Below, piece after piece: positions 1 through 5,354 of a stretch of DNA of 6,302 bases. Source of the stretch: Metarhizobium sp039808465 (lineage in GTDB: Bacteria > Pseudomonadota > Alphaproteobacteria > Rhizobiales > Rhizobiaceae). The position numbers were made by a program, and so were the translations under genes. The stretch lies in NCBI GenBank assembly GCA_039808465.1, contig JBDHTA010000215.1:1-6302 (forward strand). Direction: 5' to 3'. The first letter of the stretch is position 1. Each line of letters opens with the position of its first letter. Under the pieces are notes generated by a model. The model worked only from the letters and a program-made list of their open reading frames with translations. It did no database searches and was not told the DNA's origin.

Positions 1-1433
1 GCATCCATGTCGCGGCTGTGACGCCAGAACATCGGCGGCGTATCTAGCGCGTAGCGCAGGTCGAGCCGCTCGAGGAACAGATCCGCCTCGCGCTGGACGG
101 TGTCGAGCACGGCGTCCTCATCGACATGCACGGCCTTGCGGTCGCGCAGCAGCACCTTGCCGTCGACCAGCACGGTGTGAACGTCGTTGCCATTGGCGAA
201 ATAGGTCACGCGGAATTCCGGCTGGTGCGCCGGGTAGAGATGCGGGCGGCGCAGATCGACCAGAATGACATCGGCCTTCTTGCCCGGCTCCAGCGAGCCG
301 ACCTCATGATCGAGGCCGAGCGCTTTGGCCGCGTCGATGGTGCACATTTCCAGCGTCTTGCCCGGCGGCAGCCAGCTCGGATCGTGGAAATGGGTGCGGT
401 GGTAATGCATGGCCTGCTGCATGTGGCGGAACATGTCGGCGGAACGGTCCGGCGAGGCGGCATCCGAGCCGATGGCGACGGTCACGCCCGCGTCGATCAG
501 CTCCGTCACCGGGCAGCGCGCCAGAATGGCGGCGATGGTGCTGGGATTGTGGGCGATGCAGGTGCCGGTTTCGGCGCAGATCGCCACTTCCTCCATATCG
601 ATGCCCGCCGCATGCGACAGCAGCGTGCGCGGCCCGAGAATGCCGAGTTCGCGGGCAATGCGCACGGTGCCGGTGGCATGGCCGTCCTGCGTGAACACAA
701 GGCCATGCTCTTCCGCCAGCCATTTCATGTTGCGGGTCTGCGCCATCGCTTCGGCGGCGCCGTCCCGCTTCAGATGCTGTTCATGGATGGTCGGCGTCAG
801 CAGCGCCACATGCAGCCGGCCGCCATGGCTGCGGTTCCAGCGCTTGACGAGGGTTTCGCAGGTGGCGAACTGCTGATCGAAGGTCACGGGATACTCCGTG
901 CGCTTGCCGTCATCCCAGCGCGCATAGGTGAGGGGATGCGGCGGGCGCGTGGAGCCGACCGCCATCACCGAGCGCGTGCCGATGCCGAGCACGCCTTCCA
1001 TATGGGCGTCGCCATATTCGGGATGGTCGGTGCGCATCACGGAATCGCCGCCGCCGAGCAGCGAAACGCCGGTGGTGACGCCGAAGCGCAGCCGCTCCAG
1101 CGCCGAAAGCTGCGCTTCCGCATGCCAGAATTCCGGCGGGGAGGCCTGCGTATAGCCTTCCCGGCAGGCGCGATACCACGGCTCGTCGCGGCCGCCGCCC
1201 ATGGATTTGACGATGCCGTGGCCCGCATGGGCGTGGACATCGACGAAGCCGGGCATGATCGCCATGCCGCGCGCGTCGATCACCTCGCCCGCCGGATGGG
1301 CGGCCGCGACCTCTTCCGCCGGGCCGACGGCAACGATGCGGTCGCCGCTGATGGCGACGGCCCCATCCGGAATGATGCGGCGCTCCTCGTCGATGGCGAT
1401 CACGGTGCCGTTGCGGATGAGAATGTCTGCCAT
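1..1433 (-). CDS. TRZ/ATZ-family metal-dependent amidohydrolase (AtzA/SsnA-like), C-terminus cut by window edge
   Basis: The frame is open from ATG 1433 down to base 1 without a stop and shows 477 codons, about the full length of this family (450-480), so only a few C-terminal residues should be missing. It is predicted to be a cytoplasmic hydrolase or deaminase of the amidohydrolase superfamily with a TIM-barrel fold. The N-terminal beta-sandwich segment (MADILIRNGTVIAID) leads to PGFVDVHAHAGHG, giving metal ligands H67 and H69. Further ligands are H252 (QDGHATG), H274 (LLSHAAGI) and D324 (AIGSDAASPD); HNPST at 295-299 is also typical. The spacing closely follows atrazine chlorohydrolase as I recall it (H66, H68, H243, H276, D327). 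The usual HxxE glutamate after the third histidine is replaced by G255. The C-terminus has the family signature LEPGKKADVILVDL. A GAGG at 1443-1446, nine bases upstream, supports this start. It is divergent from a GntR regulator that probably controls it. Substrate unknown: N-heterocycle or purine-like compounds are plausible, chlorinated triazine specifically is not shown. Confidence 0.9.
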   Translation of the reverse strand, partial: MADILIRNGTVIAIDEERRIIPDGAVAISGDRIVAVGPAEEVAAAHPAGEVIDARGMAIMPGFVDVHAHAGHGIVKSMGGGRDEPWYRACREGYTQASPPEFWHAEAQLSALERLRFGVTTGVSLLGGGDSVMRTDHPEYGDAHMEGVLGIGTRSVMAVGSTRPPHPLTYARWDDGKRTEYPVTFDQQFATCETLVKRWNRSHGGRLHVALLTPTIHEQHLKRDGAAEAMAQTRNMKWLAEEHGLVFTQDGHATGTVRIARELGILGPRTLLSHAAGIDMEEVAICAETGTCIAHNPSTIAAILARCPVTELIDAGVTVAIGSDAASPDRSADMFRHMQQAMHYHRTHFHDPSWLPPGKTLEMCTIDAAKALGLDHEVGSLEPGKKADVILVDLRRPHLYPAHQPEFRVTYFANGNDVHTVLVDGKVLLRDRKAVHVDEDAVLDTVQREADLFLERLDLRYALDTPPMFWRHSRDMD

Positions 1434-1482
1434 GGTGTCGAACCTCGAATGATGCGCGTTGCAGGCTTGCGGAAAGGCTAGA

Positions 1483-1501
1483 GCCGGGCAGGCGGCCCGG
1501 C
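1483..1501. other. GC-rich hairpin in the amidohydrolase leader
   Basis: A perfect 7-bp inverted repeat, GCCGGGC (1483-1489) and GCCCGGC (1495-1501), encloses a 5-base loop. It lies about 50 bases upstream of the amidohydrolase start. If the promoter is near the dyads at 1521-1556, the hairpin would form in the 5' leader of the mRNA. Read on the plus strand it is followed by AAGCATTTTCC, a short T run, but no plus-strand gene ends here, so a terminator role is doubtful. It could also be a protein-binding dyad. Confidence 0.4.
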
Positions 1502-1520
1502 AAGCATTTTCCGCCTTTTC

Positions 1521-1556
1521 ATCGGTATACATGTTTTATGAGATATTGCATACAAT
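1521..1556. promoter_or_regulatory. Candidate double operator for the GntR regulator, with a possible -10 element
   Basis: Two related dyads lie in the divergent intergenic region. ATTGCATACAAT at 1545-1556 has ATTG/CAAT arms and is symmetric at 10 of 12 positions; its core matches TTGTATACAA, a pattern seen at operators of FCD-type GntR proteins, at 9 of 10. The second, CGGTATACAT at 1523-1532, matches the same pattern at 7 of 10 and contains the perfect palindrome GTATAC. Their centres are 23 bp apart, near two helical turns. TACAAT (1551-1556) is also a 5/6 match to a -10 box for the plus-strand regulator gene, which would place transcription start near 1563. I see no good -35. Binding by the adjacent regulator is inference. 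Confidence 0.45.
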
Positions 1557-1657
1557 TCTTGCCGGCGATCGTCCAGCGGCAAAAGCGCGGCCGATCGCTT
1601 TACGGGTTGCCGCCCCGGATGATAGTCAGGAACAAACATCCGACGGACCTGACACCC

Positions 1658-2359
1658 ATGCCCAAAGGCAAGCCGCCAGCCCCTTCCAAATCCGATGCGG
1701 TCTACCGCGTGCTCAAACGCGCCATTCTCGATCAGGCGCTGACCGCAGGCGCGAAGCTGCCGGAGGACGCCATCGGCGAAAAGCTCGGCGTCAGCCGCAC
1801 CATCGTCCGGCAGGCGCTGGCGCGGCTGAACGGCGAGGGGCTGATCGAGCTTCGCCCGCACAAGGGCGCCTGCGTCGCCCAGCCGACGCTGGAGGACGGC
1901 CGCAACATCTTCACGGTGCGCCGCTCGTTGGAAACGCTGGTGGTGGAAGGCCTGGCGGGCAGGCTGACGCCGCAGCAGCTTCACCTGCTGGAAGCCCATG
2001 TCGAGGCCGAGGACAAGGCCCGCACCGAGCAACCCGCCGCCTCCATCCAGCTTGCGGGTGAATTTCATGTGCTCCTGGCGCGGCTTTCCGGCAACGATAT
2101 CCTGCTGCGTTACGTGACGGAACTCGTGTCGCGCTCCTCGCTGATTCTCTCGCTTTACGGCCGCCCGCATTCGCCCGATTGCGCGGTGTCGGAGCATCGC
2201 GAGCTGATCGCGGCGCTGGCGCGGGGCGACAGCGAAACGGCCTGCGGCCTGATGCACCATCACATCGAAGCCATCGCCGCCCGCGCGCTGCTGACCAAGA
2301 ACCCGGATCGCGAATTTCACGATCTCCTCGCCGCCTATGCCAAGGAGGAAGGGCTTTAG
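1658..2359 (+). CDS. GntR-family transcriptional regulator, FadR/FCD type
   Basis: This 233-residue protein is a predicted DNA-binding repressor or activator that responds to a small metabolite. Residues 12-78 form the winged helix-turn-helix: KSDAVYRVLKRAIL, then the recognition-helix signature SRTIVRQALARL (46-57) and the wing GLIELRPHKGACV (61-73). Residues 85-211 are an all-helical FCD ligand domain with candidate metal histidines H137 (GEFHVLL), H180 (SEHRELIAAL) and H202 (MHHHI). The position four before H137, often Asp in metal-binding FCD domains, is A133. ATG 1658 is chosen because the conserved domain begins soon after it; only a weak GGAC (1645-1648) precedes it. ATG 1619 would add 13 residues. 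ATG 1538 lies between the putative operators and ahead of the likely transcription start, so it is unlikely. The gene is divergent from the amidohydrolase, its probable target. Confidence 0.9.
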   Translation: MPKGKPPAPSKSDAVYRVLKRAILDQALTAGAKLPEDAIGEKLGVSRTIVRQALARLNGEGLIELRPHKGACVAQPTLEDGRNIFTVRRSLETLVVEGLAGRLTPQQLHLLEAHVEAEDKARTEQPAASIQLAGEFHVLLARLSGNDILLRYVTELVSRSSLILSLYGRPHSPDCAVSEHRELIAALARGDSETACGLMHHHIEAIAARALLTKNPDREFHDLLAAYAKEEGL

Positions 2360-2478
2360 CGCGGCGCCGGGGCAGGGGCGGCGCTTGCGATGCGCCCGGA
2401 TGCGCCCATGCGAACCCTTTGCGGTTTCAGGCGTTTCCTTCGCACCGGCACAGGCCGGTGGTGCAAGGACGTCACAAT
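2360..2478. other. Intergenic region between GntR gene and iron permease-family gene
   Basis: This 119-base gap holds no supported gene. Just after the GntR stop is a GC-rich imperfect stem (GCGCC 2364-2368 with GGCGC 2380-2384, 11-base loop) followed by only two T's, a weak terminator at best. A 10-base tandem repeat follows: GATGCGCCCG (2389-2398) and GATGCGCCCA (2399-2408). The right end carries the stem-loop described separately. I could not pick a convincing promoter for the downstream gene. Confidence 0.4.
2443..2460 (+). promoter_or_regulatory. Stem-loop directly upstream of the iron permease-family ribosome-binding site
   Basis: CACCGGC (2443-2449) pairs perfectly with GCCGGTG (2454-2460) around the 4-base loop ACAG. 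The stem ends five bases before the AAGGA ribosome-binding site (2465-2469). An alternative pairing of GCACC (2442-2446) with GGTGC (2460-2464) would extend the structure up to the ribosome-binding site. The position could affect translation initiation or transcript stability; with no T run after it, a terminator is less likely. Function is inferred from position only. Confidence 0.35.
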
Positions 2479-2853
2479 ATGCATATCTCGGATTTCTTCT
2501 GCCGCTTCTCCAATCTCGTCGCCGATGCCTGCGGAAAGCCCGTCACCTTCATTCTGGCGCTCGCCGTCATCATTGCCTGGGCTGTCTGCGGCCCGATTTT
2601 CGGCTTTTCGGAAACCTGGCAACTGGTGGTCAACACCGGCACCACCATCGTCACCTTCCTGATGGTTTTCGTGCTTCAGAACTCCCAGAACCGCGACGGC
2701 AAGGCGCTTCAGGCCAAGCTGGACGAACTGATCCTGACAAGCTCCGCCGAAAACCGCTTCATCGGCATCGAGAAGCTGGATGAAAAGGAGTTGAAGCGGC
2801 TGACGCACATGCTGCGGGAGGCGGCCGAGAAAATAGAGCCGCCCGCCGCCTGA
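2479..2853 (+). CDS. Low-affinity iron permease family protein, small two-helix membrane protein
   Basis: A 124-residue inner-membrane protein. It has two hydrophobic helices, about residues 21-43 (PVTFILALAVIIAWAVCGPI) and 46-66 (containing TGTTIVTFLMVFVLQ), followed by a polar, probably cytoplasmic tail. The run QNSQNRDGKALQAKLDELI (67-85) right after the second helix is the hallmark of the bacterial low-affinity iron permease family (PF04120). The name comes from distant similarity to the yeast Fet4 transporter; iron transport by such short bacterial members is not established, so the function is tentative. The start at ATG 2479 is supported by AAGGA at 2465-2469, nine bases upstream, and by the match to the usual family N-terminus; the frame is open farther upstream but overlaps the GntR gene. 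It is probably a single-gene unit. It converges on the chemoreceptor gene with 19 bases between the stops. Confidence 0.85.
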   Translation: MHISDFFCRFSNLVADACGKPVTFILALAVIIAWAVCGPIFGFSETWQLVVNTGTTIVTFLMVFVLQNSQNRDGKALQAKLDELILTSSAENRFIGIEKLDEKELKRLTHMLREAAEKIEPPAA

Positions 2854-2871
2854 TCGCGCCGTCCGGCAGGC
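2848..2871. terminator. Weak candidate terminator between two converging genes
   Basis: GCCTG (2848-2852) can pair with CAGGC (2867-2871), spanning the 19-base gap between the iron permease-family stop and the chemoreceptor stop. On the plus strand CTTTA follows. The stem is only 5 bp and the T run is three, so this is a poor intrinsic terminator. It is listed because no better one exists between the two genes. Confidence 0.2.
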
Positions 2872-2872
2872 T

Positions 2873-4747
2873 TTACGCCGCCTTGCCCAGCGCGCCGCCA
2901 TTGTGCCGCGCCACGGTGCTGGCTTCGGCGGCGAAGGTGCCCGGTTCGCGCCGCGCCTTGCGGCGGTTCAGCTTGAAGCGATTGACGAGATCGCCGAGAA
3001 CATGCGCATCCTCGGCCAGCGCATGACTGATCGCCGTGGTTTCCTCCACCATGGCGGCGTTCTGCTGGGTCATGTTGTCGATGCTGCCGACGGCGGAGCT
3101 GATTTCCTGAAGGCTTTTCGCCTGTTCGGTCGAAGCCTGCGCGATGGCGTCGACATTGGTGTCGATGGAGGAGACGTAATCGCTGATCCGGTTCAGCGCC
3201 TTGCCGGTTTCGGCGACGAGCTGCACGCCGTTGGAAACCTCGGAGGCGGAATTGACGATCAGATCCTTGATTTCCCGCGCCGCCTTGGCGGAGCGCTGCG
3301 CAAGCTCGCGCACCTCCTGCGCCACAACGGCGAAGCCCTTGCCCGCCTCACCGGCCCGCGCCGCCTCGACACCGGCGTTCAACGCCAGCAGATTGGTCTG
3401 GAAGGCGATTTCATCGATGACGCTGATGATCTGGTTGATTTCGCCGGAGGCATTCTGGATGCGGCGCATGGCATCGACGGTGTTGCCGACGACGGTGCTG
3501 GAGGACAGCGCGCATTCCTTGGCATCCCGCGCCAGCTTGCGCGTTTGCAGGGTGCGCTCGACGGAAGCGTCGACAGTGGAGGCAACCTGCGCCAGCGTCG
3601 CCGATGTCTGTTCCAGGGCCGCGGCCTGCTGCTCGGTGCGCTGGGCAAGGTTGTCGGCGGCGTGGCGCATTTCCTGCCCCTGATCCTGCAAGCAGCGGGT
3701 CTGCTGCAACACCTGCTCCAGCGTCGACTGGAAGGTGGCGATGGAATTGTTGAAATCGCGGCGCAGCGGCTCGAAATCGCCGGGGAAGGGCTGGTCGATG
3801 GTCATGCGGATATTGCAATCGGCCAGACGCGCAAGGCCCGCGCCCAGCTCCGCCACCACCATGCCGAGATTGTCGGCATGGATGGCCTGTAGCCGCTCGG
3901 TCTCGGCCTTCTGCCGGTCGAGAAGCGCCCGCTGCTCCTCGGCCATGGCAAGGTGCATCTGCACGCGCTCATTGACCGAATCGCGCAGGGTGACGAGCGT
4001 GCGGGCGATGGCGCCCACCTCGTCGGCGCGGTTGACATCCTCCACCTCGGCGGCGAAATCCTCCGCCGCGATGCGGTTCATCACATGCCGGAGGCGGCCG
4101 ATCGGGCGGATGACGGAGCGGATCAGGGCAAACGAGCCCGCCAGCATCAGCAGGATGCCGATCCCGGCAATCGCCAGCGTGCCGCGCGCCGTCTCCCAGA
4201 ACTTCGCGTCGAGATCGTCGGTATAGACGCCGTTGCCAATCACCCAGCCCCAGGGTTCGAAGCGGATGACGTGGGACAGCTTGGAAACCGGCTGCTGCAC
4301 GCCGGGCTTCGGCCACATGTAATCGACATAGCCTTCGCCCCCAGTTTTCGCGACCCTTGCAAATTCCACGAACAGCGCCTTGCCGTTCGGATCCTTGACG
4401 TGGGAAGCGTCGGTGCCGTCCATCTCCGGCTTGAAGGGATGCATCAGCACCACGGCCTGCAAGTCGTTGACCCAGACATAGCCGTTATCGCCGAAGCGCA
4501 GCATTTTCAGCTCGTCCAGCGCGGCCCGCTGGGCCTGCTCGCGTGTCAGGCCGCCGCTGGTTTCAAGATCGTGCTTCTGCCGCACGATGGAGAGGGCGAT
4601 TTCATCGGCCGTCTTCAGCAAAGCCTTGCGTTCGCCGATAAGCTGCTCGCGGCTGCTGCGGAACTCGAATGCCGCCGCCACGAACATCACCATCAGCGAC
4701 AGACCGACCAGAAGGTACAACCTGGCCGCAATTCCGAACCGAAACAT
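2873..4747 (-). CDS. Methyl-accepting chemotaxis protein with single-Cache periplasmic sensor
   Basis: This 624-residue transmembrane chemoreceptor controls the CheA kinase. In order: a helix at 8-27; a periplasmic sensor of the sCache_2 type at about 30-188, with signatures FGDNGYVWVND (85-95), MHPFKPEMDGTD (102-113), GYVDYMWPKPG (139-149) and PWGWVIGNGVYTDD (165-178); a second helix at 189-209; HAMP at 210-262; a coiled coil with a second HAMP-like stretch (about 291-343); and the signalling domain at about 345-590. The hairpin tip is canonical: DEIAFQTNLLALNAGVEAAR (445-464), then AGEAGKGFAVVAQEVR. Likely methylation regions are near RTEQQAAALEQTSA (370-383) and STEQAKSLQEISSA (539-552). 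There is no C-terminal NWETF-like pentapeptide, so it probably depends on CheR/CheB recruited by other receptors. GGGAG six bases upstream fixes ATG 4747; an in-frame ATG at 4819 has no such support. sCache_2 sensors often bind small organic acids; the ligand here is unknown. Confidence 0.96.
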   Translation of the reverse strand: MFRFGIAARLYLLVGLSLMVMFVAAAFEFRSSREQLIGERKALLKTADEIALSIVRQKHDLETSGGLTREQAQRAALDELKMLRFGDNGYVWVNDLQAVVLMHPFKPEMDGTDASHVKDPNGKALFVEFARVAKTGGEGYVDYMWPKPGVQQPVSKLSHVIRFEPWGWVIGNGVYTDDLDAKFWETARGTLAIAGIGILLMLAGSFALIRSVIRPIGRLRHVMNRIAAEDFAAEVEDVNRADEVGAIARTLVTLRDSVNERVQMHLAMAEEQRALLDRQKAETERLQAIHADNLGMVVAELGAGLARLADCNIRMTIDQPFPGDFEPLRRDFNNSIATFQSTLEQVLQQTRCLQDQGQEMRHAADNLAQRTEQQAAALEQTSATLAQVASTVDASVERTLQTRKLARDAKECALSSSTVVGNTVDAMRRIQNASGEINQIISVIDEIAFQTNLLALNAGVEAARAGEAGKGFAVVAQEVRELAQRSAKAAREIKDLIVNSASEVSNGVQLVAETGKALNRISDYVSSIDTNVDAIAQASTEQAKSLQEISSAVGSIDNMTQQNAAMVEETTAISHALAEDAHVLGDLVNRFKLNRRKARREPGTFAAEASTVARHNGGALGKAA

Positions 4748-4830
4748 GAAAAGCTCCCACCCCGATGGAAATGAAGATAAACGCCGTCCAGGAATGCCTG
4801 TCCCCCCGGCGCAAATCATTTCTGCTCCAA

Positions 4831-4874
4831 GCTTATTTATAAATTCTAAATGACGTATATTCGTAGACGAAGAT
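4831..4874 (-). promoter_or_regulatory. Candidate promoter and operator for the chemoreceptor gene
   Basis: The intergenic region contains an AT-rich island unlike the surrounding GC-rich DNA. On the minus strand it has TATAAA (bases 4841 to 4836), a 5/6 match to a -10 box, inside the perfect palindrome ATTTATAAAT (4835-4844). A dyad at 4857-4874 (ATATTCGT-AG-ACGAAGAT, 7 of 8 arm positions paired) overlaps where the -35 box would be at 17-bp spacing. No good -35 hexamer is present, which fits an activator-dependent promoter. The leader would be roughly 80 bases. I found no flagellar sigma-28 type promoter. Confidence 0.4.
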
Positions 4875-4965
4875 TTCTTTCCGCCTGCCGCCAGCCGTGC
4901 GAATGACGCAAGTTTTCACAACCATATGGAGAAATTACCGGCCGGACCTTATCGTTTTCCATTCG

Positions 4966-4981
4966 CCGGATTATACTCCGG
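4966..4981 (+). promoter_or_regulatory. Candidate -10 box inside a dyad, upstream of the DUF488 gene
   Basis: TATACT (4972-4977) matches the -10 consensus at 5 of 6 and sits within the inverted repeat CCGGA (4966-4970) / TCCGG (4977-4981). The best-spaced -35 is TTATCG (4949-4954), a weak match. Transcription would begin near 4984, giving a leader of about 20 bases. A repressor binding the dyad would cover the -10 box; alternatively the symmetry is chance in GC-rich DNA. Confidence 0.35.
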
Positions 4982-5005
4982 TTCCGGCAAGGCGCGGAGG
5001 TGGAC

Positions 5006-5350
5006 ATGCCCGTGCAGGTAAAGCGAATCTATGATCCGGCCGCTCCCGGCGACGGCGAGCGCATTCTCGTCGACCGGCTGTGGCCGCGCGGCATATCCAA
5101 GGAGAAGGCCGATCTCGGCGAATGGATGAAGGATATCGCCCCTTCCGCCGACTTGCGCAAATGGTACGGCCACAAGCCCGAACGCTGGGACGAATTCCGC
5201 CGCCGCTACCGCGAGGAGCTGGAAAGCAATCCGCTGGTGGAACCGTTGCGCGAGCGCATCGGCAAGGGCACGGTGACGCTGCTTTACGGCGCCCGCGACC
5301 GGGAGCGCAATCAGGCCGTGGCGCTGGCGGATTACCTGACGCGGCAGTAA
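5006..5350 (+). CDS. DUF488 family protein (YeaO-like)
   Basis: A 114-residue soluble, cytoplasmic protein of unknown biochemical role. It matches the DUF488 family along its whole length and resembles E. coli YeaO as I remember it: VKRIYDPAAPGDGERILVDRLWPRGI near the N-terminus in sense (residues 4-29), a central ELRK-like helix with W51 and Y52 (LRKWYGHKPERWDEF), and the C-terminal signature TVTLLYGARDRERNQAVALADYL (90-112 approx.). The VDRLWPRGI and LLY.A.D...N.A segments are the most conserved. The start is ATG 5006, five bases after GGAGG (4996-5000); a GTG at 5000 in the same frame overlaps that ribosome-binding site and is less likely. It appears to be a single-gene unit, divergent from the chemoreceptor and tail-to-tail with the ABC permease four bases away. 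Context gives no clue to function. Confidence 0.88.
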   Translation: MPVQVKRIYDPAAPGDGERILVDRLWPRGISKEKADLGEWMKDIAPSADLRKWYGHKPERWDEFRRRYREELESNPLVEPLRERIGKGTVTLLYGARDRERNQAVALADYLTRQ

Positions 5351-5354
5351 CCTC

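Noticed and set aside
126..1481. Long plus-strand open frame of 451 codons
   Set aside because: It is antisense to the amidohydrolase, rich in Arg, His, Ala and Gly with no recognisable domain, as expected for a shadow of GC-biased codons. The minus-strand frame carries a complete set of family motifs.
1538..1657. N-terminal extension of the GntR protein from ATG 1538
   Set aside because: The start codon lies between the putative operators, upstream of the likely transcription start, has no ribosome-binding site, and adds 40 residues without similarity to the family.
1478..2320. Minus-strand open frame of 280 codons opposite the GntR gene
   Set aside because: It is a shadow of a well-supported GntR/FCD gene; its product has no recognisable fold and would cover the regulatory region.
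2179..2478. Upstream extension of the iron permease-family frame
   Set aside because: It overlaps the end of the GntR gene in another frame and has arginine-rich shadow composition, whereas ATG 2479 has a good AAGGA site and the expected family N-terminus.
2903..3892. Plus-strand open frame of 329 codons, with another at 3953-4774
   Set aside because: Both lie opposite the chemoreceptor coding sequence, which is unambiguous. Their composition is low-complexity and no ribosome-binding site or domain is visible.
4748..4819. Longer chemoreceptor start at position 4819
   Set aside because: It adds 24 residues in front of a normal signal-anchor helix and lacks a ribosome-binding site, whereas GGGAG precedes ATG 4747 at six bases.
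4922..4929. Palindrome CCATATGG
   Set aside because: It is only 8 bases, not aligned with any promoter element I could place, and easily due to chance.
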